Part shown: piece by piece, positions 8,030-15,493 of the stretch
Layout: the number at the start of each line of letters is the position of its first letter
Position numbering within the stretch: the stretch's first letter is position 1
Virus record (IMG/VR): IMGVR_UViG_3300020159_001147
Location: 1-26,434 of that record
Source of the DNA: a virus
Reading direction: 5' to 3' (one strand)
Length of the DNA: 26,434 nucleotides
Notes under the pieces: generated by a model
What the model saw: only the letters and a program-made list of their open reading frames with translations
Database searches by the model: none
Told to the model about the DNA's origin: nothing
Program-made: the position numbers and the translations under genes

Positions 8030-9230
8030 AGAAAACAAATTCCTTTCACAATGGAAATACTACGAGGTCGCAAGACACGTACCTAATTTAAATAGAGTTA
8101 TTAGAGATAAAAAGAATAACGCTCCCTTGATGCTAACGCAACAAGAGGTTGTTGAATACTCAAATACAAATAATAACACAGGAATATATACGTCCGTATT
8201 TGCATATAATTCTCAAGAAATAGATTCAGCTGTTAGATTTGGCCCTCTTTACTTTGACCTAGATAGCTCTGATTTAGAGCTCGCTAAAAAAGAAACTATT
8301 CTTCTTTATGAGGAGCTAAACAAATACGTGCCAAGTGAATCGATCTTAGTGTTTTTTACTGGTAAAAAAGGTTTTCATATTGAGTGTGAGCCAACTGCTA
8401 TTGGAATCAATCCTAGTAACGATTTAGCAAAAATTTATAGATACATAGCAACTGATATAAAGAATAGGTTATCTCTTCAAACATTAGACTTTAGTGTTTA
8501 TGATCCAAGAAGAATGTGGAGATACCCTAACTCTCAGCATCAATCAACTGGACTTTATAAAGTTCTATTAAACCCATGCAATACTGAAAATCTATTGTTT
8601 AAAGACACTAAAGAAATAACGGAGTACGCCTCCAAGCCCCAGTCTTTAGATGTGTGTGATCAGCCATTTAGTTATAAAGCTAATGAGTGGTATAGAAACT
8701 ATACATACTTGATAGAAGAAGACTCTAAAAGAAAAGATGATCCGTTAGAGTATTTTAACAAGTATGGCTCAACAGCATTTAAGAATGTCGCTGAAACAAA
8801 AAAGGTATTTGACAAGAGAATGCTTCTGTCTAAATGCTCAGCAGTAGGAAGACTATATGAGCAAGCTAAATCTAAACACTTTCTTGAGCATGAAGCTAGA
8901 TTGTTTTTGTGTTCGGTTTTAACTTACACAGAAGATTCAATTAAATTTCTTCACGAAATACTTAGCAATTGTGAAGACTACAATTTTGAAAAGTCGTCCG
9001 CTCATATTAATGATTGGATAAAAAGAAGACAAATGGGTATTGGTGGAAGACCATACACTTGTGAAAGAGCTAACTCTGTTGGAGTTGGATGCGGGGCATG
9101 CTCTTTAGATCAAAAAAATAAATGGGTCAAAGTAGGAAATCGATATATAGAGACTCAAGAGAAGTCTTCTCCTTCTCCTATTAGATTCGCCTACAGAAGC
9201 ATGAAAGAAGATGAGGACAATGGTAAATAA
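8013..9230 (+). CDS. DNA primase of the archaeo-eukaryotic (AEP) type (405 aa)
   Basis: Predicted primase that makes primers for the phage polymerase. The AEP motifs are in order: motif I LYFDLDSSD (D82 and D84), motif II FFTGKKGFHIE (G117-H122), and motif III VYDPRRMWRYPNSQH (D164). These are the metal and nucleotide-binding residues of the PriS-like catalytic core. The C-terminal 100 residues are helical and end in a Cys-containing block (YTCERANSVGVGCGACSLDQ) that could hold zinc or another metal. There is no DnaG-type TOPRIM sequence. It lies between the helicase and polymerase genes, so a complete replisome is encoded together. Confidence 0.85.
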   Translation: MKIEAEENKFLSQWKYYEVARHVPNLNRVIRDKKNNAPLMLTQQEVVEYSNTNNNTGIYTSVFAYNSQEIDSAVRFGPLYFDLDSSDLELAKKETILLYEELNKYVPSESILVFFTGKKGFHIECEPTAIGINPSNDLAKIYRYIATDIKNRLSLQTLDFSVYDPRRMWRYPNSQHQSTGLYKVLLNPCNTENLLFKDTKEITEYASKPQSLDVCDQPFSYKANEWYRNYTYLIEEDSKRKDDPLEYFNKYGSTAFKNVAETKKVFDKRMLLSKCSAVGRLYEQAKSKHFLEHEARLFLCSVLTYTEDSIKFLHEILSNCEDYNFEKSSAHINDWIKRRQMGIGGRPYTCERANSVGVGCGACSLDQKNKWVKVGNRYIETQEKSSPSPIRFAYRSMKEDEDNGK

Positions 9231-9420
9231 TCCGGATGACGTAATTGGTGTTTGTTCTGAATGTAAGTCAGATCAACCAATGAAATATATGGAAAGTAAT
9301 CTATTCGCACAAAATGGAACAGCGGTTCCATGCAAATACTGTGGAGGGATTGTGGTAATCACCTATAGGGAGACTAGAGATACTTCACTAAAACAAGCAG
9401 ACAGAGAACGAGGACTTTAA
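9220..9420 (+). CDS. Small zinc-ribbon protein (66 aa)
   Basis: Two CxxC pairs (CSEC near residue 12 and CKYC near residue 38) with a spacing of about 25 residues mark a zinc ribbon. The frame is open from ATG 9211, but ATG at 9220 is preferred because GATGAGG sits 5 nt upstream of it. It overlaps the primase end, and its own stop shares a base with the polymerase start. A regulatory or nucleic-acid-binding accessory to the primase or polymerase is plausible but unproven. Confidence 0.65.
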   Translation: MVNNPDDVIGVCSECKSDQPMKYMESNLFAQNGTAVPCKYCGGIVVITYRETRDTSLKQADRERGL

Positions 9421-12400
9421 TGAAAAACTGGACAAACCTACACAACCATACAGTGTTCTCAATGCTGGACGGTCACGGTGATGTTCATAAGTATCTAGAA
9501 AGAGCAAAGAGCCTTGGAATGATGGGCCTTGCTACAACAGACCATGGGAATATTCACTCTTGGCTTGACTTTTATGATGCTGGTAAAGCCGCTGGCGTAA
9601 AACCAATTCTTGGATCAGAGTTTTATCAAGCACGTAAGACTAGATTTGATAGAGATGAAGAAGAAAGATCTGGTCCAGCCAAAAATGAATGGGAACAAAG
9701 AGGACCATATCATATAACTATCCTAGCTAAAAATAATATTGGATACCATAACATTATTAAAATGTCTTCAAAGTCCTTTGTAGATGGGTATTATGGTAAG
9801 CCTAGAATAGATCACGATCTTATATCTCAGCATAGTGAGGGAATCATTGTCTTATCTGGCTGCCTCAACGGTGAAATATCCCAAGCTCTTTTAAGAAATG
9901 ATTTCAATTTTGCACTAGAGTCGGCTAAGAAAATGCAGGACATAGTAGGAAAAGAAAACTACTTTATCGAAATGCAAGACCACGGTTTGCCAGAACAAAG
10001 AAAAATTGCAAGCCAGCTAATAGAGATTGCAACAAAAATAGGAGCAAAGATAGTTCCAACTGGAGACTGCCATTACGTGCATAGAGCAGATGCTCAAGCT
10101 CATGACGTCATGTTATGTGTTGCAACTAACTCTACTGTAAATAATCCAGATAGATTTTCTTTTTCCGTTGATGAATTTTATCTTCAGTCTTATGAAGATA
10201 TGTCCAGAACTTTTTCTGAAGACTGGTTAAAAAACACCATGATAGTCAACGACATGGTTGACATAGATCTTTCTTTTGGTCAAATACATTTTCCTAACTT
10301 CCCAATACCAACTAACGAACCATCTGTTGACTACTTTGAAAGACTAGCTTGGGATGGTTTAAAGAAAAAATATGGAGACCCATTACCTTTTGAAATAATG
10401 GAAAGAGCTAACCATGAACTAAAAGTAGTAAAAGAAATGGGCTTTCCAGAATACTTCTTAGTTGTTTCTGACCTAGTTAGATGGGCGAAGTCTAATGACA
10501 TTAGAGTTGGATGGGGTAGAGGTTCTGCAGCAGGCAGTGTTCTGTCATATGCATTTGATATTACAAACTTAGACCCAATTAGATTTGGACTGATGTTTGA
10601 AAGATTTCTTGTTGAAGGCAGAAAATCCATGCCCGACATTGACTTAGACTTTGATGATAGACACAGAGACAAGGTGATTGATTATGCAAGAAACAAATAT
10701 GGCAGCGACAGAGTGGCTCACATCTGTACGTTCAACAGAACAGGCGCAAGACAATCAATTAGAGACGCAGCGAGAGCTTTAGGTTACGATTTCATAACTG
10801 GAGACAAGGTGGCAAAATTAGTTCCACCGCCTGTCTTGGGCGTTTCAAAAAATCTTACAGAGTGTATGGAAGTAGATGATTTTAAAAAAGAATACAGTTC
10901 CAACTCTGAATCAAAAAAAATAGTTGACACAGCATTTGGCTTAGAGGGGCTAGTTAGACAAACAGGCATCCACGCTGCAGGCATAGTAATATCAAAAGGA
11001 CCCCTTACAGACTACCTTCCAATTATGCAGAAGGGTCAAGACAACCCAGTGGTAACACAATGGGATATGGGACGAGTAGAACAGTGTGGACTTCTTAAGA
11101 TTGACTTCCTTGGACTAAGAAACCTTGGTGTGATAGACCAATGTGTAAAGCTTGTTTCTAAAACAAGATCCATAGAAATAGAAGTTGATAAAATACCTTT
11201 AGACGATAAGGCTACCTATGATGAATTGGGCAAAGGAAATGCCATAGGTGTTTTTCAGCTTGAGTCTAGTGGAATGCGTGAGCTAATGGTGCAAATGCAA
11301 CCACAAAATATAGAAGACATCATGGCATTGATATCTTTGTATCGACCAGGCCCAATGGGTTCTGGAATGGACAAGCTGTACATAGATAGAAAGCATGGCA
11401 GATCTAAAATTACATATGACCACCAGAAGATGGAAAAAGTATTGGGACCATCATTGGGAATTATGTTATACCAAGAAGATGTACTGGGTGTCTCAAGAGA
11501 GCTAGCTGGATTTTCTTCTGCTGAAGCTGACGATCTTCGTAAAGCAATCGGCAAAAAACAAATGGACAAGATTTCTTTGTTTAGAGAAAAGTTTGTGAAA
11601 GGATGCGTAGAACATTCTTCACTGCAAGAGGATAGAGCAAATAAAATTTATTCAGACATCGAATACTTCGGTGGTTACGGATTCAACAGAGCACACGCAG
11701 CTAGCTATGCAATGATTTCATATGTCACAGCTTATTTAAAAACAAATTATACAGTTGAGTACATGGCAGCTTTGATGAGTTCAGTTGTAGGCAATAAGGA
11801 TAAACAATCTCTCTATCTTGCTGATTGCAGAAAGAGAGGAATTAAAGTTGTTCCACCTTCTATTAACTGGTCGCAAGAAGACTTTGGCGTAATAGATGAA
11901 AAGACAATCATATTTGGATTAGCTGCAGTAAACGGAATAGGCTACGCTGTTTCAGATGCCATAATATCTAGTAGACACCATGGTGCTCCATATACATCAA
12001 TGCACGACTTCTTTAGAAGAACAAGCCCAGCCGTTTTAAAGAAGGGTACATTAGAACACCTTACTAAAGCAGGGGCTTTTGATGAGCTAATTGAATCAGT
12101 CTTAGACAATGATTTTGGAAGAAGAACAGAGCTTAGCATCTTGGAGCAAGAGAAAGAGGAGTTGGGACTTTACGTTTCTAAGAATCCAGTAGATGGCATA
12201 TGGGACTTGCTATCAGATCATATATCTCATGAGATTATTGAAACATCAGAAATGCCAGCGTCCTCAAGAGTAATGATTGCAGGAATTATATCTGGAGCAA
12301 AAAAGCTTATAACTAAAAAGGGCGCAAAGATGTTTAAGTTTAATCTTCAAGACATATCTTCTGATATTGAAGTCTTAGTGTTTCCTAGAGAAGCTAAAAA

Positions 12401-12746
12401 TTATCCAGACAATTTCTTTACTGATGGAGAGGTTGTTAAAATAACTGGATCTGTTTCTAAAGATGGAGATGAAGAAAATGCAGTGAGCAAAATAGTTCTA
12501 AATGCATGCGAAAAACTAGATCTCTCTACATTTGCTGGTGGTAAACCTATATATTTAAAATCTAAAAAAACAATAACAGAAGTTTATTTAAATAAAATAA
12601 ATGATATAATTGATTCTACAAAAGGTGGATCTTATGTTTTTGTCGAAATAGAAGATGGAACAAAGACATTTAAATTCAAGTTTAATAACACAACTTCAAT
12701 TACTGTAAAAGAAAAGCTAGAAGAACTAATCAAGGAGATGCAGTGA
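9420..12746 (+). CDS. dnaE: DNA polymerase III alpha subunit, DnaE type (1108 aa)
   Basis: Full-length C-family replicative polymerase. Residues 1-270 are an intact-looking PHP domain (NLHNHTVFSMLDGHGD, ATTDHGNIHSW, SGCLNGE, PTGDCHYV), which in some bacterial enzymes gives 3'-5' proofreading. The catalytic palm has GRGSAAGSVLSY, then MPDIDLDFDDR (D406 and D408, matching E. coli D401 and D403) and KIDFLGLRNL (D562, matching D555). The thumb and fingers motifs (GIHAAGIVIS, SLYRPGPMGSG, GYGFNRAHAASYA) are present. The C-terminal 200 residues include an OB-fold (VMIAGIISGAKKLITKKG). It is close in length to bacterial DnaE (about 1160 aa). No separate exonuclease subunit gene is seen. Confidence 0.95.
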   Translation: MKNWTNLHNHTVFSMLDGHGDVHKYLERAKSLGMMGLATTDHGNIHSWLDFYDAGKAAGVKPILGSEFYQARKTRFDRDEEERSGPAKNEWEQRGPYHITILAKNNIGYHNIIKMSSKSFVDGYYGKPRIDHDLISQHSEGIIVLSGCLNGEISQALLRNDFNFALESAKKMQDIVGKENYFIEMQDHGLPEQRKIASQLIEIATKIGAKIVPTGDCHYVHRADAQAHDVMLCVATNSTVNNPDRFSFSVDEFYLQSYEDMSRTFSEDWLKNTMIVNDMVDIDLSFGQIHFPNFPIPTNEPSVDYFERLAWDGLKKKYGDPLPFEIMERANHELKVVKEMGFPEYFLVVSDLVRWAKSNDIRVGWGRGSAAGSVLSYAFDITNLDPIRFGLMFERFLVEGRKSMPDIDLDFDDRHRDKVIDYARNKYGSDRVAHICTFNRTGARQSIRDAARALGYDFITGDKVAKLVPPPVLGVSKNLTECMEVDDFKKEYSSNSESKKIVDTAFGLEGLVRQTGIHAAGIVISKGPLTDYLPIMQKGQDNPVVTQWDMGRVEQCGLLKIDFLGLRNLGVIDQCVKLVSKTRSIEIEVDKIPLDDKATYDELGKGNAIGVFQLESSGMRELMVQMQPQNIEDIMALISLYRPGPMGSGMDKLYIDRKHGRSKITYDHQKMEKVLGPSLGIMLYQEDVLGVSRELAGFSSAEADDLRKAIGKKQMDKISLFREKFVKGCVEHSSLQEDRANKIYSDIEYFGGYGFNRAHAASYAMISYVTAYLKTNYTVEYMAALMSSVVGNKDKQSLYLADCRKRGIKVVPPSINWSQEDFGVIDEKTIIFGLAAVNGIGYAVSDAIISSRHHGAPYTSMHDFFRRTSPAVLKKGTLEHLTKAGAFDELIESVLDNDFGRRTELSILEQEKEELGLYVSKNPVDGIWDLLSDHISHEIIETSEMPASSRVMIAGIISGAKKLITKKGAKMFKFNLQDISSDIEVLVFPREAKNYPDNFFTDGEVVKITGSVSKDGDEENAVSKIVLNACEKLDLSTFAGGKPIYLKSKKTITEVYLNKINDIIDSTKGGSYVFVEIEDGTKTFKFKFNNTTSITVKEKLEELIKEMQ

Positions 12747-13111
12747 CTATTAAAGGAACATATAAAAATCCTACAGAAAATCCATGTTGGGTATTTTGCC
12801 CATCGTGCAATAGGTGTCAGGACAAAGGAAGATACACAAAGTGCAATGGTTGTTCCGGACGATTTGATCCCGAAGGAATAACCGATCCAGATATAGATGA
12901 TTACTGTGATTGCAAAAATGGAAACCTTAGATGGAAGACCAAGCAAGGCAAGCTTCTTATGACAAGATTTAAAACAAATCCATTTAAAGGAACAGTAAAG
13001 TACGAAAAAAAATCAGAGGATGAAAGAGATTGGGACTCATATGTAGCTGACATGAGAGAGAAGCTTGATAACCCAACTTGGAATCCAATTACCATAGTAG
13101 ACGAGGATTAA
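12743..13111 (+). CDS. Cys-rich zinc-finger-like hypothetical protein (122 aa)
   Basis: The first 60 residues hold eight Cys in pairs: CPSCNRC, then CNGC, then CDC after an acidic linker. This suggests two zinc sites. The rest is mixed charge and ends acidic (TIVDED). The start is GTG, overlapping the polymerase stop as GTGA, so translation is probably coupled to the polymerase. A nucleic-acid-binding accessory is a reasonable guess; no named family is recognised. Confidence 0.65.
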   Translation: MTIKGTYKNPTENPCWVFCPSCNRCQDKGRYTKCNGCSGRFDPEGITDPDIDDYCDCKNGNLRWKTKQGKLLMTRFKTNPFKGTVKYEKKSEDERDWDSYVADMREKLDNPTWNPITIVDED

Positions 13112-13112
13112 T

Positions 13113-13343
13113 ATGATAAAGAATGAAGCTGGACGTGTAGTCCTAAATAATATAAACCTTATTGAATACCAGCAAGATCAAGTATTGGATGGAAAATACT
13201 TTATTCAAGTTGGAGTAGTGGGGCTTTATTGTTCTCACAAAGAGTTAAAGGACTTATATACAGTTCTCAATTACTATTCCCATATAGAAGATTTTGCAGA
13301 GTGCAACATCAAAATAGGAGACGAGAATGTGGCCATACGTTGA
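13113..13343 (+). CDS. Small hypothetical protein (76 aa)
   Basis: A beta-rich small protein (RVVLNNINLIEYQQDQVLDG, then KYFIQVGVVGLYCSHKELKD) with no recognised motif. It starts one base after the previous stop and overlaps the next small gene by 17 nt. Role unknown. Confidence 0.6.
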   Translation: MIKNEAGRVVLNNINLIEYQQDQVLDGKYFIQVGVVGLYCSHKELKDLYTVLNYYSHIEDFAECNIKIGDENVAIR

Positions 13344-13488
13344 AGATGATCATATGGAGATTGGAAACTCGGGATGGATTCCTGTAGGGGAAGGTCTATT
13401 TAAGAACATAAAAACAGGAGAAATTATTGACGAAACAGGCGTTGAGTATGACGCAAATGGAAACGTCATAGAGCAAGAGGATGAATGA
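13327..13488 (+). CDS. Small acidic hypothetical protein (53 aa)
   Basis: A short open frame that fills the space between the 76-aa gene and the nuclease gene. It begins MWPYVEDDHMEIGNSGWIPV and ends in an acidic tail (NVIEQEDE). It overlaps the gene before by 17 nt, and its TGA overlaps the ATG of the next gene as ATGA. This is the same junction type as elsewhere in the operon and is the main reason to accept it. The repeated D/E-T-G pattern (KTGEIIDETGVEYDANG) suggests a small beta-hairpin domain. Confidence 0.6.
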   Translation: MWPYVEDDHMEIGNSGWIPVGEGLFKNIKTGEIIDETGVEYDANGNVIEQEDE

Positions 13489-14279
13489 GTTTAGAAATAA
13501 AAAGAATTGAAGACATAGACGACTTCACTAAGTTAACACTTAGCGAATTTAGTTACTCAAGAATAGACACATATGAGATGTGTCCTTCTAAGTATTTCTT
13601 TTCTTACATCAAAAAAGAACCAAGACAGTTTAATGGTCCAGCCATACTTGGAAATATAGTACATGAGGTATTGGAGAACACGGTATCCGCCGAAGAAGTT
13701 TTGGATCTAGAAGACATGCATAACAAGTATGTTCAGAGCATAGACTCATATGATCCCAACAAGTCTCTTTCTGAAGATCTTCTTAATGTAGGTGCAGAAA
13801 TAATAGATGAATTTTTTGATTTAAACAAAGATAAGACCTTTGATGTATATGGAAAAGAAATTGGATTTAACTTTGTGTTAGGCAATTATTCTATTATTGG
13901 ATTCATAGACAGAATAGATGTCATTGATGACAATGTTTTTATTGTTGACTATAAGACAGGCAAAAGAGAAGTGGCAGCAAAAGACGTGTCAACCAATTTG
14001 CAGATGGGCATCTATGCGTTGGCAGCTAGTGTTATGTTTCCTGGAAAAACAATTACAGCTGCTCTTCATTACCTGAGAACAAATCGACTAAAGGCACACA
14101 CCTATTCTGAGGAAGACTTGGAAGCAATTAAACAAAAGCTTGTAGAAAGAATTTTAGTAATTTTAGAAGACCAAAATTTTTCCCCTACTATGAACGAAAG
14201 AATATGTTCTTTCTGTGACCACTCACAAAGTGGTGCCTGTGGTGTCGGAGCCGTAAGACTAAAAAAGTTTAGAAGATAG
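13485..14279 (+). CDS. Cas4/RecB-like PD-(D/E)XK nuclease with Fe-S-type cysteines (264 aa)
   Basis: Predicted single-strand DNA exonuclease of the RecB/Cas4/AddB nuclease group. The active-site residues are in order: H60 (GNIVHEVLEN), D142 (GFIDRIDVI), D155 and K157 (FIVDYKTGKRE), and a QMGIYAL helix (the QxxxY motif of RecB-like nucleases). C33 (YEMCPSKYFFSYI) and C241, C244, C252 (RICSFCDHSQSGAC) match the four-Cys iron-sulfur clamp of the group. It has the same layout as the gene at 6381 but with a complete active site. It closes the replication operon, just before a strong terminator. A role in DNA end processing or recombination is inferred. Confidence 0.85.
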   Translation: MSLEIKRIEDIDDFTKLTLSEFSYSRIDTYEMCPSKYFFSYIKKEPRQFNGPAILGNIVHEVLENTVSAEEVLDLEDMHNKYVQSIDSYDPNKSLSEDLLNVGAEIIDEFFDLNKDKTFDVYGKEIGFNFVLGNYSIIGFIDRIDVIDDNVFIVDYKTGKREVAAKDVSTNLQMGIYALAASVMFPGKTITAALHYLRTNRLKAHTYSEEDLEAIKQKLVERILVILEDQNFSPTMNERICSFCDHSQSGACGVGAVRLKKFRR

Positions 14280-14287
14280 ACACATAG

Positions 14288-14322
14288 AAAAAACCCCAGG
14301 GAATTAACCCTGGGGTTTTTTT
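14288..14322. terminator. Bidirectional rho-independent terminator
   Basis: An 8-bp GC-rich stem (CCCCAGGG at 14294-14301 with CCCTGGGG at 14308-14315) has a 6-nt loop (AATTAA). It is flanked by an A run before and a T run after, so it can work on both strands. It lies between the + strand nuclease gene and the end of the lone minus-strand gene, which is where a shared terminator is expected. Confidence 0.9.
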
Positions 14323-14345
14323 GTTATTAACTATTAAATATTAAA

Positions 14346-14516
14346 TCAGAACTGATCTACTGGATTAAGTTCTGAGGAAGCTACCAGATCAAAGTCTGAT
14401 TCAACAACGATTTTTACTGCGTCGTTGTGGTCAAAACCAAGGGCACTAAGGTCCTCGATTACTGTCTCATTGATGGTCTGGCTGATGCTGTTGATGATTG
14501 TGTTTAATGTATTCAT
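14346..14516 (-). CDS. Small acidic hypothetical protein on the minus strand (56 aa)
   Basis: The only minus-strand gene I accept. It starts at ATG 14516 and begins MNTLNTIINSISQTINETVI. The second half (LSALGFDHNDAVKIVVESDF) resembles a UBA-like three-helix fragment: a hydrophobic helix, a GF turn and a second helix. It is bracketed by the bidirectional terminator downstream and a promoter region upstream that also serves the + strand nuclease gene. The stretch overlaps no better + strand gene, because the long + strand frame there begins with a hydrophobic, implausible N-terminus. A palindrome (14517-14531) lies just before its start. It may be a small regulator; this is a guess from position only. 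Confidence 0.55.
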   Translation of the reverse strand: MNTLNTIINSISQTINETVIEDLSALGFDHNDAVKIVVESDFDLVASSELNPVDQF

Positions 14517-14531
14517 GATAGATACTCTATC
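14517..14531. repeat. Perfect inverted repeat next to the minus-strand start codon
   Basis: GATAGA-TAC-TCTATC: two 6-nt arms around 3 nt, directly adjacent to the ATG of the minus-strand gene. On DNA it could be an operator. On the minus-strand transcript it would put a small hairpin next to the start codon and affect translation. Either reading suggests control of this small gene. Confidence 0.45.
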
Positions 14532-14569
14532 ACCTTTCTGCCTTGGTGGCAACTTTTTTGTGGTTATTT

Positions 14570-14598
14570 TTGTTTTTACTTTGAATATAAAGTATAAT
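14570..14598 (+). promoter_or_regulatory. Sigma-70-like promoter (TTGTTT, 17 nt, TATAAT)
   Basis: The -10 is a perfect TATAAT at 14593-14598. The -35 is TTGTTT at 14570-14575, with a 17-nt spacer. Transcription would start near 14605, upstream of ATG 14632, whose Shine-Dalgarno is AAGGATAA. It begins a new + strand operon after the bidirectional terminator and lies in a divergent gap with the minus-strand gene. Confidence 0.7.
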
Positions 14599-14631
14599 AT
14601 ATGTATGTTTGACGTCGATAAGGATAACACC

Positions 14632-15189
14632 ATGAATACAGAAGTAACAACTCCTGAGCAATATTTTTTTTCGAGATCCAGGAAAAGGTCTCATCCTAAT
14701 TTTAAAAAAATGATAGCAGAGGCAATTGATAGAATTGTTTTAAAAGAAGACAACAAAAGCTCTAGGGGTAATGCGTACAAGCATACCAAGTCCGGCTACA
14801 GAGAAGATCTCGGAATTGTCCTTAGATCAAATTGGGAAGCAAATGTGGCCAGGATATACAATGCCTACAGTATTGAATTTGAATTTGAACCAAAGATATT
14901 TACGTTTCCAATCAAAAGGGGAACAAAAGGTTACACTCCAGACTTTTATCTTCCTAAGCACGATGAGTGGCTAGAGGTAAAAGGCTACTTAGATGATAAA
15001 AGTAAAATAAAACTTAAAAGATTTAAAAGGTATTATCCAGAAGAGTTTGCAAAGATGACTTTTGTTTGCAGTAAGTACTCAAGCAATGCAAAGAACTTTG
15101 CGGAAGAGATAGGGATTCCGCAAGTTGTTTACTACGAAGATATTAGAAATTATTATATGGACAAGATTCCATATTGGGAAGGAAAGTAG
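14632..15189 (+). CDS. PD-(D/E)XK endonuclease (185 aa)
   Basis: Active-site residues D104 (YTPDFYLP) and E115-x-K117 (WLEVKGYLDD) are followed by a Lys/Arg helix (SKIKLKRFKRYYPEEF) and a beta strand (MTFVCSKYS). This is a complete PD-(D/E)XK core. The middle block (GYREDLGIVLRSNWEANVAR) is typical of a phage endonuclease group often found as free-standing or homing-type enzymes. ATG at 14632 is preferred over the ATG at 14605 because AAGGATAA lies just upstream of it and the predicted transcript starts about 14605. The longer frame from 14425 has an unlikely hydrophobic N-terminus. The exact DNA target is unknown. Confidence 0.8.
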   Translation: MNTEVTTPEQYFFSRSRKRSHPNFKKMIAEAIDRIVLKEDNKSSRGNAYKHTKSGYREDLGIVLRSNWEANVARIYNAYSIEFEFEPKIFTFPIKRGTKGYTPDFYLPKHDEWLEVKGYLDDKSKIKLKRFKRYYPEEFAKMTFVCSKYSSNAKNFAEEIGIPQVVYYEDIRNYYMDKIPYWEGK

Positions 15190-15191
15190 TT

Positions 15192-15356
15192 ATGTCTAGC
15201 TACAAAGAACAATATTACAGTTTAGAAGAAAACGAAATGCAAGATCTAATTGCTAGAGCAAAAAAGGGATCTGCAAAATCACAAGAAGAGTTATTGAAAG
15301 TTTTTAATAACTTCCTAACCAAGTATGTTAGCATGCTCTTCTACCGGAAAATATAG
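15192..15356 (+). CDS. Sigma-70-like factor, fragment 1 (N-terminal, broken by a +1 shift)
   Basis: Starting at ATG 15192, the first 51 residues (SLEENEMQDLIARAKKGSAK, then QEELLKVFNNFLTKYVSM) read like the start of sigma region 2 in phage sigma-like factors. The frame hits TAG at 15354. Dropping the C at 15345 joins TAC to GGA AAA TAT and continues as LFYGKYSYNDYDIRRF, which extends the same domain naturally. The break sits at an in-frame CGG followed by A. Fragments 1, 2 and 3 together give one protein of about 285 residues. It could be a real frameshift, programmed recoding or a sequence error. Confidence 0.7.
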   Translation: MSSYKEQYYSLEENEMQDLIARAKKGSAKSQEELLKVFNNFLTKYVSMLFYRKI

Positions 15357-15489
15357 TTACAACGATTATGACATTAGAAGGTTTATATCATTATTTGTTA
15401 AAGATAACTTTGTTAGATTTGCGCTTATGAAAAATAAACTAAATTCAGCAGGATTTAAACATGTAAACGAATGTATGCGACGGAATTAA
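15325..15489 (+). CDS. Sigma-70-like factor, fragment 2 (middle part, different frame)
   Basis: The second frame is open from ATG 15325 to TAA 15487, but its meaningful part starts at GGA 15346: YNDYDIRRFISLFVKDNFVR, then LMKNKLNSAGFKHVNECM. This continues fragment 1 and runs into fragment 3 (DGINYMTKRYCSEEDV) through a second +1 shift between 15478 and 15481. The shift again involves a CGG followed by A (15481-15484). Alone it would be a 54-aa protein with an odd start, so it is best seen as the middle of the sigma-like gene. Confidence 0.55.
   Translation: MLACSSTGKYSYNDYDIRRFISLFVKDNFVRFALMKNKLNSAGFKHVNECMRRN
15342..15348 (+). other. Predicted +1 frameshift site, TAC CGG A
   Basis: In frame 0 the codons are TAC CGG AAA ATA TAG. 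Skipping C15345 gives TAC GGA AAA TAT AGT, which removes the stop and joins sigma fragments 1 and 2. CGG is a very rare codon in this window. No upstream Shine-Dalgarno-like stimulator is obvious. Confidence 0.5.
15478..15484 (+). other. Predicted +1 frameshift site, CGA CGG A
   Basis: In frame the codons are ATG CGA CGG AAT TAA. Dropping one C (15478 or 15481) moves to GGA ATT AAT TAT ATG and joins fragments 2 and 3 of the sigma-like gene. If the skipped base is C15481, this site has the same CGG-A to GGA form as the two other sites. Confidence 0.45.
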
Positions 15490-15493
15490 TTAT

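Noticed and set aside
10331-11569. Minus-strand open frames inside the polymerase gene
   Set aside because: They are shadows of a strong conserved + strand gene, and their translations look like antisense of coding DNA.
14425-14631. Long N-terminal extension of the nuclease gene on the + strand
   Set aside because: The first 60 residues are hydrophobic and unlike the family. A promoter and Shine-Dalgarno lie inside this stretch, pointing to ATG 14632.
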